This document shows, one piece after another, positions 29,070 to 38,921 of a stretch of DNA of 64,000 nucleotides. This DNA is from Paenilisteria riparia FSL S10-1204 (GTDB taxonomy: Bacteria > Bacillota > Bacilli > Lactobacillales > Listeriaceae): the NCBI RefSeq assembly GCF_000525995.1, contig NZ_AODL01000010.1, positions 1 through 64,000 of the forward strand. The letters run 5' to 3'. The position numbers and the translations under genes were made by a program. The notes under the pieces are model-generated. The model was not told the origin of the DNA, ran no database searches, and was given only the letters and a program-made list of their open reading frames with translations. How positions within the stretch are numbered: the first letter of the stretch is position 1; each line of letters begins with the position of its first letter.

Positions 29070-29768
29070 ATGTCATACATGCAGTTATTCGATAAAGAAG
29101 TGATGGAAGAGACATTTAATACGAATCAACTCATCCACTTATTACTCGACAAAAAAACATACCCCATTCCAAGCACAAAGCTTCTATTAAACAAACGGGA
29201 CATCTTATTCCACGAAAATCAAATTCACGATTATATATACATCGTCAAAAGCGGCCTTTTCAGCAATTGGAAAAAAGAACACGTCATCAGCTTCACCAAA
29301 CAAAACGAATTCATCGGCATCAACAGCATCCTAGGAAACGAAACATCATTCTTCACCGTCCAAGCCCTTGCTAAATCAGAAGTATGGCGATTCGCCAAAG
29401 AAGACGTGATGCGCAAACTAATGTCTACCCAAGAAGGCGTCTTCTACCTATACAATGAGATGAAAACAAATAACGAATATTTAATCCAACGAAATGTCTA
29501 CCAAATGGTCGAAACAAAAGAACGCATCATGGCCAACATGATCCAACTAGCTAAACGATATGGCAAAGAAGATACACAGCACTTAATATTACCGAAAATT
29601 CTAACTAAAAAAATAATTGCTAATTATTTAAATATAACAATGACAACGATGTACTACATTTGCAAACAACTGATAGAAGAAGGATTTTTAGAACCGATAT
29701 CACATCAATTAGTAATGAATAAAGCAGCCATACAAGAAAACGAGATGTTAGCAAGCTTGCTAAAGTAA
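29070..29768 (+). CDS. Crp/Fnr family (PrfA-like) transcriptional regulator C
   Basis: 232 residues. A cNMP-like beta-roll (YIYIVKSGLFSNWKKEHVIS, FIGINSILGNETSFFTVQAL) is followed by a C-terminal HTH (LTKKIIANYLNITMTTMYYI, KQLIEEGFLEPISHQLVM). ATG 29070 has AAAGGAG 9 bases upstream and is preferred over a longer frame from 29040. It lies directly upstream of the secreted-protein pair at 29929 and 34323 in the same orientation, with no obvious terminator between, so it is a candidate activator of them. Effector unknown. Confidence 0.86.
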   Translation: MSYMQLFDKEVMEETFNTNQLIHLLLDKKTYPIPSTKLLLNKRDILFHENQIHDYIYIVKSGLFSNWKKEHVISFTKQNEFIGINSILGNETSFFTVQALAKSEVWRFAKEDVMRKLMSTQEGVFYLYNEMKTNNEYLIQRNVYQMVETKERIMANMIQLAKRYGKEDTQHLILPKILTKKIIANYLNITMTTMYYICKQLIEEGFLEPISHQLVMNKAAIQENEMLASLLK

Positions 29769-29783
29769 CCGAATAAAAAGCAG

Positions 29784-29814
29784 AAAGGAGTCGATGTTCA
29801 TGAATTCAAGCTAA
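29784..29814 (+). promoter_or_regulatory. Ribosome site plus micro-ORF in the leader of the secreted-protein gene
   Basis: AAAGGAG (29784-29790) is 9 bases before ATG 29800, which reads ATG AAT TCA AGC TAA (four residues). An in-frame ATG at 29794 would give six. It lies about 130 bases before the real start, like the start-stop element ahead of the adhesin gene. A further unsupported 14-codon frame (29885-29929) ends in TAATG, overlapping the true start. Confidence 0.45.
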
Positions 29815-29928
29815 ACGCAAACGGAATGAAACCATAGCTGAGAGGAGTTAGGTCAAATCAAACAATTCCAGCGTCGATTAATTCATGAGTAAAAAAACTA
29901 AAATTATAATAAGAGGAGACAACAAATA

Positions 29929-32900
29929 ATGAGTAAAAATCAAACAATGAAAAAAGTAGCCATGGCAGTAGTCGCGGCGAATGTAGTAGCAAGTTCACTA
30001 ATCACAACAATGCCAGTGAAGAGCATGGCGGCGGAGAATGAAGGTAGTACGGCAGTTGGGAATCAAGCAGAACAGAAGTTGCAAGGTGGATTGAAGTCTG
30101 CAGGATTAGGGGCTACGATTCAAAATAGGAACTTGTTCGATGATTCAACATTCTCTAATTTTAACAATATAGGTGGGCAAAATTGGAATTACTATTATTC
30201 ACAAGGTTATGATTATGATGGGAATAAAGTTATTTCAAATGCCGATATTAAGCCACTGATTGTATCGGGGGATTCCTATAATGTGCAAGACAGATCAAAT
30301 AGAAATGGTAAGTATTATGTGAAGTCATTTATGTCAGGTGGGGAAAGTATTTTACAAACCAGTATAACAACAATGTCTAGTGTTGCTCCGCAACCAATAG
30401 GAATGTTTGGTCAAACCATGAAGAATTTAATTCCTGGGAGAACTTACACAATCACTGCAGATTATAGAGTTTCTGCAAGCAATGTATCTGGGACAAACCC
30501 GAATCGTATGGTAGTCAGTTTAGGTTCAAATGGTTTAGCATTCAATGAGACAACAAATGTGTCTTCAACATATAGAGGTATAGGTGCAGTGAATATATCA
30601 GATATGAGAATTGCTAATACTGATAATGAATGGAAAAATTTAAATTATTCTTTTGTAGCTACATCTACAACGCAAACCATAACATTTGGTCAATATCCTT
30701 ACAGTTCTGTACCAGGAAGTATCATGACTTCACAGTATAAAAATATTAAAGTAGAGGATAATGATAAAACAGCCCCAGTAGCTCCAGCGGTTAATGAGGT
30801 ATTCACGAATTCCACAAGTGTTTCAGGTACAACAGAAGCAAACGCAAACGTAACTGTAAAGGCTAATGGTACAGAAATCGGCACAGCGCAAGCAAATAGT
30901 AGTGGAGCTTATACCGTTACCATTCCAGAACAAGCCTACAACACACCACTTCAAGTGACAGCACAAGACATCGCAGGAAATATCAGTGATGCAAAAAACG
31001 TCAACGTCAAACAAGCGCCAATCGCTACACCAGCCATCAATCCGTTAACATCTAAAAGCACAACAGCATCAGGAACAGGTGAAGCAGGTTCTACACTAAC
31101 ATTCAAAGCAAACGGCATCGAATATCCAACAACAGTCACTTCAGACGGTACATGGAGCGTAACGATTCCAAAACAAGCAGCAAATGCAGTAGTAGAAGCA
31201 ACATCCGTATTAAACGGTGTATCCAGTGCGAAAGCCGCAGCAACTGTATCTTATGAAGGTCCAAACACACCAGAACTAAACAATGTTACCAACACATCCA
31301 CACGAGTAACAGGAACTGGTGACCCAGGAAATACCATCACCATCAAAGTAAAAACAGGCGATTCCAGCATTTCATATGGTGGTACCATCGATGACTTTGG
31401 CGAATTCTCCGTTAACATCGACACACCAGAAGCAGGCGCAATCGTAGAAGCTATCGCTAAAGACAGCTCTAACACCTTAAGCCAAAAAACAACTAAAACA
31501 GTCCTAGACGTCATCGCACCAGACGCACCAAGCGTCAATGCAGTCAAAGACACAGACACAGTCATTTCTGGAACAGGTGAAGCAAATTGTGACGTAGAAG
31601 TGAAACTACCATCAGGCGGTATCATCGAAGGTCGCACAGACAGCGAAGGTAATTTCCGTATCAACATGCCAAAACAAGCGATCGGTGCACACATCGAAGT
31701 TTCTCTAACAGACGAAGCTGGCAACAAAGGCGCAGCAACAACAGTAACCGTTCAAGCAGACGTATTAGCGAACCCAACGGTTAACCGCGTTTCCAACCAA
31801 GATACCAAAGTAACAGGAACAGGTGTCGCAGGCGCAACAGTGACAGTAAAAGCAAACAACATGACGTACACAGATACAGTCAAAGCAGACGGAACATACG
31901 AAGTAACCGTTCCTAAACTAGCAGCCGGCACAAACGTAGCTGTAGAACAAACAAAAGCAGGCAAAACAAGCGGTTCCGTAACAACGATTGTACAAGACGA
32001 CCGTACACCAGCCGCACCAGTCGTAAACCCAGTGAAAGACTCCGACACAACAGTGACAGGAACAGGAACACCAGGTGATTCTATCCAAGTAACAACACCA
32101 GACGGTTCCCACTACGGCGCTATCGTAGCGGACAACGGCACATGGTCTGTAGCTATCCCAGTTCAAGAAGCAGGCGCGAAAATCGATGTCACAGCAACAG
32201 CATCAAACGGCAACACAAGTCCAAAAACAGACATCACCATTGCACAAACACCACAATCTGGCACACTTACAACAAAAGACTTCACAATTGGTAAAGACCA
32301 ATACATCGTTGGTAACTTCACAGGCGACGTGAAAAACTTCCGTGTGACAATCGGTAGCAACGTCTACGTTGGCGGATCCATCGACAAAGTCAAAGGCACT
32401 TACACATTCTATGCCCTAGACAAAGCAACAAAAGAAGGCACATTCAAAATCGAAGCCCTAGACAAATACGGCAACGTGCTACAAACAAAAACAGCCAACA
32501 TCATCAAAGCAAACAGCGACAACACACCAGGCGTTGGAACAGTATCAGCGAACCCATTTGTCATCGGTCAAGATAAAAACATCACAGGAACAGTCACAGG
32601 CGCAGTAGCCTCAGTGGAACTCGTATACAACGGTGTGACATACAAAGGCGGATCTGTAGCTAACGGTCAATTCAACTTCTACGCCCTAGACAAAATCACA
32701 GACAAAACAAAAGCCGCAGTCATCAACGCATACGATGCAAAAGGCAACAAAATTGCTACAAGTAACGTAGCCCTATCTAACAAAGGCGACAACGACAATA
32801 CACCAGGCACAGGTACCGTATCAGCCAACGGATTCGTCATTCACCAAGACAAGAACGTCACAGGCACATTCACAGGCGACGTGAAATCCATCAAACTCGT

Positions 32901-34128
32901 ATACAACGGTGTGACTTACAGCGGCGGTAGCGTAGCTAACGGCAACTTCAGCTTCTACGCCCTAGACAAAATCACAGACAAATCCAAAGCAGCACGCATC
33001 GACGGCTACGACGCGAAAGGCAACAAAATCGCCACAAGCGCCATCGCCCTTTCTGATTCCCAAGACAGCACATCCGGTGTCGGCACAGGAACTGTAACAG
33101 CAAACGACTTCAACGTTGGCACAGACACAAACATCACAGGCACATTCACAGGCGATGTAGCATCAATCAAAGTACGCGTTGACGGCACAGTCTACAGCGG
33201 CGGAACACTAGCTAACGGTAACTTCACATTCTACGCAAAAGACAAAATCAACAACACGAACCAAGTCGTTTTCGTAGACGGTTATGACCGCAATGGCAAC
33301 AAAATCGCGACATCTGCCGTAACCGTAGCCAAAGTGTTACCAGTAACAGCAGGAACAATCACACCAAACATGTTCACAGTAGCAACAGATAAATATTTAA
33401 CAGCAAGCTATACAGGTGACGTGAAATCCGTAACAGTTACAATCAACGGCACGAAATATACAGGTGGTACCGTTTCTAACGGACAAGTAAACTTCTATAT
33501 CGGTAACAAAATCACAGCAGCAGACACCGTAACAATCGAAGCACTTGACGCATACGGTCGCTCCCTACAAGTGAAAAACGTACCCGTACAACAAACAGCA
33601 CCAGAAACAACAGGTACCGTCACACCAGATACATTCACAACACCAGGCGACAAATATTTAACAGGTAGCTACACAGGTATCGTGAAATCAGTCATCGTCA
33701 CAATCAATGGTACAGAATACCAAGGCGGAACAGTAGAAGACGGTAAAATCAACTTCTGGATTGGCGACAAAATTTCGAAAACATCCGACGTTGTCACAAT
33801 CAAAGGCCTAGACAAAGACGGCAACATCCTAGACACAAAAACAGTGAACATCGCAGCAGCGAAACCAGAAGTAGGCACAATCACACCAGCTAACTTCTCG
33901 TTCAAAACAAGCGCGATCAAAGGAACATACACTGGTAACGCCAAGTCTCTTCGCGTTACAGTCAATGGTGTAGCCCTACCAGTAGGCGGAACCGTAGCAA
34001 ACGGTAACTTCAACTACTACGTTGGCCTACAAGACAAAGTATCATCGAAATCAGACACAGTTAAAATCGCTCTACTAGACAAAAACGGCTTAGTGATGGA
34101 CGAACAAAACGTAACAATCGTCGACTAA
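29929..34128 (+). CDS. Secreted protein: carbohydrate-binding-like head, six Big modules, seven Ig-like modules
   Basis: 1399 residues. Signal peptide MKKVAMAVVAANVVASSLIT to KSMAAE. Residues about 60-285 are a jelly-roll-type domain (RNLFDDSTFSNF, YVKSFMSGGESIL, PGRTYTITADYRVSA), suggesting glycan binding. Residues about 283-775 are six bacterial-Ig modules of about 80 residues (APVAPAVNEV, TSVSGTTEANANVTVKANG, YTVTIPEQA). Residues 776-1399 are seven of the shared Ig-like modules (GTVSANPFVIGQDKNITGTV, YKGGSVANGQFNFYALDKIT). No anchor motif; it ends right after the last module. AAGAGGAG precedes ATG 29929. The last four-fifths of the module array is nearly identical to the next gene. Likely an extracellular adhesin or matrix protein. 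Confidence 0.9.
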   Translation: MSKNQTMKKVAMAVVAANVVASSLITTMPVKSMAAENEGSTAVGNQAEQKLQGGLKSAGLGATIQNRNLFDDSTFSNFNNIGGQNWNYYYSQGYDYDGNKVISNADIKPLIVSGDSYNVQDRSNRNGKYYVKSFMSGGESILQTSITTMSSVAPQPIGMFGQTMKNLIPGRTYTITADYRVSASNVSGTNPNRMVVSLGSNGLAFNETTNVSSTYRGIGAVNISDMRIANTDNEWKNLNYSFVATSTTQTITFGQYPYSSVPGSIMTSQYKNIKVEDNDKTAPVAPAVNEVFTNSTSVSGTTEANANVTVKANGTEIGTAQANSSGAYTVTIPEQAYNTPLQVTAQDIAGNISDAKNVNVKQAPIATPAINPLTSKSTTASGTGEAGSTLTFKANGIEYPTTVTSDGTWSVTIPKQAANAVVEATSVLNGVSSAKAAATVSYEGPNTPELNNVTNTSTRVTGTGDPGNTITIKVKTGDSSISYGGTIDDFGEFSVNIDTPEAGAIVEAIAKDSSNTLSQKTTKTVLDVIAPDAPSVNAVKDTDTVISGTGEANCDVEVKLPSGGIIEGRTDSEGNFRINMPKQAIGAHIEVSLTDEAGNKGAATTVTVQADVLANPTVNRVSNQDTKVTGTGVAGATVTVKANNMTYTDTVKADGTYEVTVPKLAAGTNVAVEQTKAGKTSGSVTTIVQDDRTPAAPVVNPVKDSDTTVTGTGTPGDSIQVTTPDGSHYGAIVADNGTWSVAIPVQEAGAKIDVTATASNGNTSPKTDITIAQTPQSGTLTTKDFTIGKDQYIVGNFTGDVKNFRVTIGSNVYVGGSIDKVKGTYTFYALDKATKEGTFKIEALDKYGNVLQTKTANIIKANSDNTPGVGTVSANPFVIGQDKNITGTVTGAVASVELVYNGVTYKGGSVANGQFNFYALDKITDKTKAAVINAYDAKGNKIATSNVALSNKGDNDNTPGTGTVSANGFVIHQDKNVTGTFTGDVKSIKLVYNGVTYSGGSVANGNFSFYALDKITDKSKAARIDGYDAKGNKIATSAIALSDSQDSTSGVGTGTVTANDFNVGTDTNITGTFTGDVASIKVRVDGTVYSGGTLANGNFTFYAKDKINNTNQVVFVDGYDRNGNKIATSAVTVAKVLPVTAGTITPNMFTVATDKYLTASYTGDVKSVTVTINGTKYTGGTVSNGQVNFYIGNKITAADTVTIEALDAYGRSLQVKNVPVQQTAPETTGTVTPDTFTTPGDKYLTGSYTGIVKSVIVTINGTEYQGGTVEDGKINFWIGDKISKTSDVVTIKGLDKDGNILDTKTVNIAAAKPEVGTITPANFSFKTSAIKGTYTGNAKSLRVTVNGVALPVGGTVANGNFNYYVGLQDKVSSKSDTVKIALLDKNGLVMDEQNVTIVD

Positions 34129-34173
34129 TCCACACAAATCAATACGGGAGCACATCACGTGCTCCCACGTATT
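32518..34173 (+). repeat. Copy 1 of a 1.65-kb near-identical duplication
   Basis: From the DNTPGVGTVSANPF module through the stop codon and the following CACGTG hairpin this is nearly identical to 37307-38955. One module, about 33340-33600, has diverged much more than its flanks. Confidence 0.9.
34141..34173 (+). terminator. Hairpin after the first duplicated gene
   Basis: AATACGGGAGCAC and GTGCTCCCACGTATT form a long stem with ATCAC as loop. There is no U-run after it, so it may act as an mRNA 3' stabiliser or processing site rather than a classic terminator. Confidence 0.5.
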
Positions 34174-34322
34174 GAAAGCAACATATTTCAAAAAAAAACT
34201 ACTTTGCTCTTATTTTTGAAATACGGGCAAATTCAAATGTTCACAAATTATCAATGTCACGTCAACATTCATTAAATAGCTACGAGCTTAGAGTAAAAAT
34301 TAAAAGAGGGAGGCATTTAATT

Positions 34323-37300
34323 ATGCCAAAGAAAAAAAATATCATCCAAAAGAGTGGACCGATTGCTTTAGCAACTATATTAGTTGGGAGTTCGCTACTA
34401 AGTACACTACCAGTTAACGTATTCGCCAGTGAAGCCGCACTTAAAAATGCCGCACTAACAGCTACACCAACGGATGCAACAGCAGTAGCAACATTTGCCG
34501 AATTAAAAGCAGCGTTAACAAATGCAAGTGTAACTAATATCCAATTAACAGCAGACATTCAAGTAACATCAAGCTTTAGCGTAACAACGCAAAAAAATCT
34601 ATACGGTAATGGCCATACGCTTAATATGAATTCCTATAAAATCGGAATTTCAAAAGAAAATATAGTCAATCGCGTGGAAGATCTAACAATTACGAACCAA
34701 AATATCTATCCATTATTCTGGTCAGAATCAAAGGGTGTACAAGTCACTTATAAAGATGTGAGATCTAGTGGTAAACAATTCGTATATAATGCTAGCGGTA
34801 CAACCATCTTAGAAGGAAACGTTACAGCAAGCGCCTCAGGAGAAGAAGTATATCAAGGAAAAATACTTAACATTAAAACCGGTGCAAAAGTTGATTTCAC
34901 ATGTACCACTTCATGCCCAGCCATTCGTCTATACGGTAGTTTGACACAAGAAGCGAACTCTGATTTGAAAGTAACAGCAAGAGATCATGCCATTTACGGT
35001 CATAATAGCGATACACAAATAGTAACAGCAGGAAACATGGACATAACTTCTACAAATGAACAAGCAATCTACACAGCCTGTTCAGGTGGAAATATGGTTG
35101 TTCAAACAGGCGCTAAATTTAAGGCTACTGCTGGCGATTTGACAGAAGAAGGTATCTCTATCAAAAGCGGGAACCTAACAGTCCAAACAGGTGCCGATTT
35201 TGTGGTGACTTCACCAGGTAAACAAGGAACAGTCCAAACAGGAGGTAAACTTGTATTTGAGAATGGCTCCAATTTTGCTATTACAAATACGAACCCTGTT
35301 GGCTCCGTTTTTGCCAACTATGCGGGAAGTTCAACGAATATCAATATTAATTCCGATAAAGGCTTATCAACATGGGATTCCGGTTTAATCAATACTACAC
35401 TACCAACACACAATTACAATGATTTCACAACAGCAACATTTAATTTATCTGGTTGGGACAAAGGAAACCTCAGTCAAAAACAACTAACATCAAATAGTGC
35501 ACAATTCCAATCCCAATTTGTAAGTAAAAAAACAGCAAAACTTTTCGGTGGTAGCTTTGCACAAACAAGCATCGCACAAACAACAATCGAAGAACTGACA
35601 ACCGATTCAACAACAGCAAAAGGTTTGGCAGAGCCGAATGCAACAATCGTGATTAAAAACGAAGCAGGTGCAACATTAGGAACTGGCCGTGTCGGATCAG
35701 ACGGTTACTACGAAGTGACAATTCCTAAACAAACAGCAGGCACAAAAGTAACAGCAACAGCTACTTCTAACGGTATTTCGTCTTCCGCAGAAACCACAGT
35801 AAAACAAGCTGTCATTGCGCAAACAACCATTGCCCCACTAACGACAGATTCAACAACAGCAACAGGTGTAGCAGAGCCAAACGCAACAATGGAAATTACA
35901 GCCAATGATGAAGTCATAGGCTCTGGAAAAGTAGCATCAGACGGCACTTACAGCATTACAATCTCACAGCAAGATGTTGGTACAAGAGTAACAGCAACAG
36001 CGCAAGTTGGAGAGGTGACATCGTCTGCAACAACAACGGTGACACAAGGCGAACTTGCACAAACAACGATTTCTGCATTAACAACAAAATCAACAGTAGC
36101 AGAAGGAACAGCACAACCAAACGCAACTATCGAAATCAAAAATAGCGCTGGTGATGTACTGGGCTCCGGTCGCGTCGGATCAGACGGCATATATAGTATT
36201 ACCATTCCTAAACAAGCAGTAGGAACAATTGTAACAGCAACAGCTACATCAAACGGCAAAACATCTACTGCGCAAACAACCGTTATTCGAGGAGAAATTG
36301 ACACAACAACGATTGATAAAGTAACCACAGAATCTACATCCGTTTCAGGAACAGCAGAGCCGAATGCCACATTGGTTATTACAGACCAAGACGGTAAACA
36401 ATTAGCAACAGGTCGTGTCGGATCAGACGGTATATACAGCATGACGATTACCAAGCAAGCAGAAGGAAATGTTATTACAGCAACAGCAACTTTAGCAGGT
36501 TTCACATCCACAGCCTCTACTATTGTAGAACGTGATGGCATTAATCAAACAACAATTAACGCACTGACAACAGATTCCACATCCGTTTCAGGAACAGCAG
36601 AACCAAATGCAAACATTGTCATAACAGATCAAAGTGGCAAACAACTGGCAACAGGTCGCGTCGGATCAGATGGTATATACAGTTTGACAATTACTAAACA
36701 ACTAGGCGGAACAGTTGTCACAGCAACAGCGACAAGCAATGGTAAAACATCATCTGCCAACACAACCGTACAAGATAATCGTACCCCTGTAGCACCGACT
36801 GTAAATCCAATCAAAGATACGGATACAAAAGTAACAGGACAAGGCGTAGCAGGCGATACTATCAAAGTAATGACGCCAGACGGCAAGACTTACTCAGGTA
36901 CAGTAGCAACAGATGGCACATGGTCGATCAATATCCCAGCACAAGCAGCAGGAACAAAGATAGATGCCACAGCAACGACACCAAACAATAAAGTTAGCCC
37001 AGCAACAACAGTTACAGTTACACAAACAGCACAAACAGGCGCGATTGTAAAAGCTAATGATTTTACAGTAGGAACCGATAAAAATATCACAGGAACTTAT
37101 TCCGGTGACGTGAAGAACTTCCGTGTAACGGTGGGCACTAATGTATATACAGGTGGAAGCGTAAATGCAACAGATCACTCATACAGCTTCTATGCATTCG
37201 ATAAAATTACAACAGCAACGACAGCAACCACATACAAAATCGAAGCCCTAGACAAATACGGCAACGTCCTAGATACGAAAACAGCTAACATCATTCAAAA

Positions 37301-38921
37301 ATCTTCCGACAATACACCAGGTGTTGGAACAGTATCAGCGAACCCATTTGTCATCGGTCAAGATAAAAACATCACAGGAACAGTTACAGGCGCAGTAGCC
37401 TCAGTGGAACTCGTATACAACGGTGTGACATACAAAGGCGGATCCGTAGCTAACGGTCAATTCAACTTCTACGCCCTAGACAAAATCACAGACAAAACAA
37501 AAGCCGCAGTCATCAACGCATACGACGCCAAAGGCAATAAAATCGCCACAAGCAACGTAGCCCTATCTAACAAAGGCGACAACGACAACACACCAGGCAC
37601 AGGTACCGTATCAGCCAACGGATTCGTCATTCACCAAGACAAGAACGTGACAGGAACATTCACAGGCGACGTGAAATCCATCAAACTCGTATACAACGGT
37701 GTGACTTACAGCGGCGGTAGCGTAGCTAACGGCAACTTCAGCTTCTACGCCCTAGACAAAATCACAGACAAATCCAAAGCAGCACGCATCGACGGCTACG
37801 ACGCCAAAGGCAACAAAATCGCAACAAGCGCCATCGCCCTTTCCGATGCCCAAGACAGCACATCAGGTGTCGGCACAGGAACTGTAACAGCAAACGACTT
37901 CAACGTTGGCACAGACACAAACATCACAGGCGCATTCACAGGCGATGTGGCATCGATTAAAGTACGCGTGGACGGCACAGTTTACAGCGGCGGAACACTA
38001 GCAAACGGTAACTTCACATTCTACGCAAAAGACAAAATCAACAACACGAACCAAGTCGTTTTCGTAGACGGTTATGATCGCAATGGCAACAAAATCGCGA
38101 CATCTGCCGTAACCGTAGCGAAAGTTTTACCAGTAACAGCAGGAACAATTACACCAAACATGTATACAATCGCAACAGATAAAACACTAACGGCTAGCTA
38201 CACAGGCGATGTCAAAACAGTATCTGTCACAATCAATGGCACAAAATATACAGGTGGTACCGTTTCTAACGGACAAGTAAGCTTCTACATCGGTAACAAG
38301 ATCACATCTCCATCCGACGAAGTTATCATCGAAGCTTACGACGCATACGGCCGTTCGCTACAACGCAAAACAGTACCCGTACAACAAACAGCCCCAGAAA
38401 CAACAGGAACTGTCACACCAGACACATTCACAACACCAGGCGACAAATATCTAACAGGTAGCTACACAGGTATCGTGAAATCTGTCATCGTCACAATCAA
38501 CGGCACAGAATACCAAGGCGGTACAGTAGAAGACGGTAAAATCAACTTCTGGATCGGCGACAAAATTTCCAAAACATCAGACGTAGTAACCATCAAAGGC
38601 CTAGACAAAGACGGCAACATCTTAGACACAAAAACAGTGAACATCGCAGCAGCAAAACCAGAAGTAGGCACAATCACACCAGCGAACTTCTCCTTCAAAA
38701 CAAGCGCGATCAAAGGAACATACACTGGTAATGCCAAGTCCCTTCGCGTAACAGTAAACGGCGTAGCCTTACCAATCGGTGGAACCGTAGCAAACGGTAA
38801 CTTCAACTACTACGTTGGCCTACAAGACAAAGTATCATCGAAATCAGACACCGTTAAAATCGCTTTACTAGACAAAAACGGCTTAGTGATGGACGAACAA
38901 AACGTCACAATCGTCGACTAA
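34323..38921 (+). CDS. Secreted adhesin: pectate-lyase-like head, six Big modules, seven Ig-like modules
   Basis: 1532 residues. Signal peptide: KSGPIALATILVGSSLLSTL to VNVFASE. Residues about 45-435 are a pectate-lyase-like adhesive domain with TFAELKAALTNASVTNIQLT, close to the head of the adhesin at 4044. Six Big modules follow (AQTTIxxLTTDSTxxxGxAE, NATIVI, GRVGSDGxYxxTI), then seven shared Ig-like modules. No LPXTG or other anchor. ATG 34323 has AGAGGGAGG 9 bases upstream and is preferred over an upstream start at 34254. It combines the head type of one neighbour with the tail of the other, which shows how these proteins evolve by module exchange. Ligand unknown. Confidence 0.9.
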   Translation: MPKKKNIIQKSGPIALATILVGSSLLSTLPVNVFASEAALKNAALTATPTDATAVATFAELKAALTNASVTNIQLTADIQVTSSFSVTTQKNLYGNGHTLNMNSYKIGISKENIVNRVEDLTITNQNIYPLFWSESKGVQVTYKDVRSSGKQFVYNASGTTILEGNVTASASGEEVYQGKILNIKTGAKVDFTCTTSCPAIRLYGSLTQEANSDLKVTARDHAIYGHNSDTQIVTAGNMDITSTNEQAIYTACSGGNMVVQTGAKFKATAGDLTEEGISIKSGNLTVQTGADFVVTSPGKQGTVQTGGKLVFENGSNFAITNTNPVGSVFANYAGSSTNININSDKGLSTWDSGLINTTLPTHNYNDFTTATFNLSGWDKGNLSQKQLTSNSAQFQSQFVSKKTAKLFGGSFAQTSIAQTTIEELTTDSTTAKGLAEPNATIVIKNEAGATLGTGRVGSDGYYEVTIPKQTAGTKVTATATSNGISSSAETTVKQAVIAQTTIAPLTTDSTTATGVAEPNATMEITANDEVIGSGKVASDGTYSITISQQDVGTRVTATAQVGEVTSSATTTVTQGELAQTTISALTTKSTVAEGTAQPNATIEIKNSAGDVLGSGRVGSDGIYSITIPKQAVGTIVTATATSNGKTSTAQTTVIRGEIDTTTIDKVTTESTSVSGTAEPNATLVITDQDGKQLATGRVGSDGIYSMTITKQAEGNVITATATLAGFTSTASTIVERDGINQTTINALTTDSTSVSGTAEPNANIVITDQSGKQLATGRVGSDGIYSLTITKQLGGTVVTATATSNGKTSSANTTVQDNRTPVAPTVNPIKDTDTKVTGQGVAGDTIKVMTPDGKTYSGTVATDGTWSINIPAQAAGTKIDATATTPNNKVSPATTVTVTQTAQTGAIVKANDFTVGTDKNITGTYSGDVKNFRVTVGTNVYTGGSVNATDHSYSFYAFDKITTATTATTYKIEALDKYGNVLDTKTANIIQKSSDNTPGVGTVSANPFVIGQDKNITGTVTGAVASVELVYNGVTYKGGSVANGQFNFYALDKITDKTKAAVINAYDAKGNKIATSNVALSNKGDNDNTPGTGTVSANGFVIHQDKNVTGTFTGDVKSIKLVYNGVTYSGGSVANGNFSFYALDKITDKSKAARIDGYDAKGNKIATSAIALSDAQDSTSGVGTGTVTANDFNVGTDTNITGAFTGDVASIKVRVDGTVYSGGTLANGNFTFYAKDKINNTNQVVFVDGYDRNGNKIATSAVTVAKVLPVTAGTITPNMYTIATDKTLTASYTGDVKTVSVTINGTKYTGGTVSNGQVSFYIGNKITSPSDEVIIEAYDAYGRSLQRKTVPVQQTAPETTGTVTPDTFTTPGDKYLTGSYTGIVKSVIVTINGTEYQGGTVEDGKINFWIGDKISKTSDVVTIKGLDKDGNILDTKTVNIAAAKPEVGTITPANFSFKTSAIKGTYTGNAKSLRVTVNGVALPIGGTVANGNFNYYVGLQDKVSSKSDTVKIALLDKNGLVMDEQNVTIVD

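Noticed and set aside
29885..29929. 14-codon upstream ORF overlapping the secreted-protein start (TAATG)
   Set aside because: There is no ribosome site before its ATG. The resemblance of its first codons to the true start may be a small duplication, so I do not list it as a gene.
31251..31727. Long minus-strand frames opposite the adhesin genes (31251-31727, 35948-36541, 33669-34013, 38462-38806)
   Set aside because: They are shadows produced by the codon bias and repeat periodicity of the plus-strand genes, and repeat with the duplicated segment.
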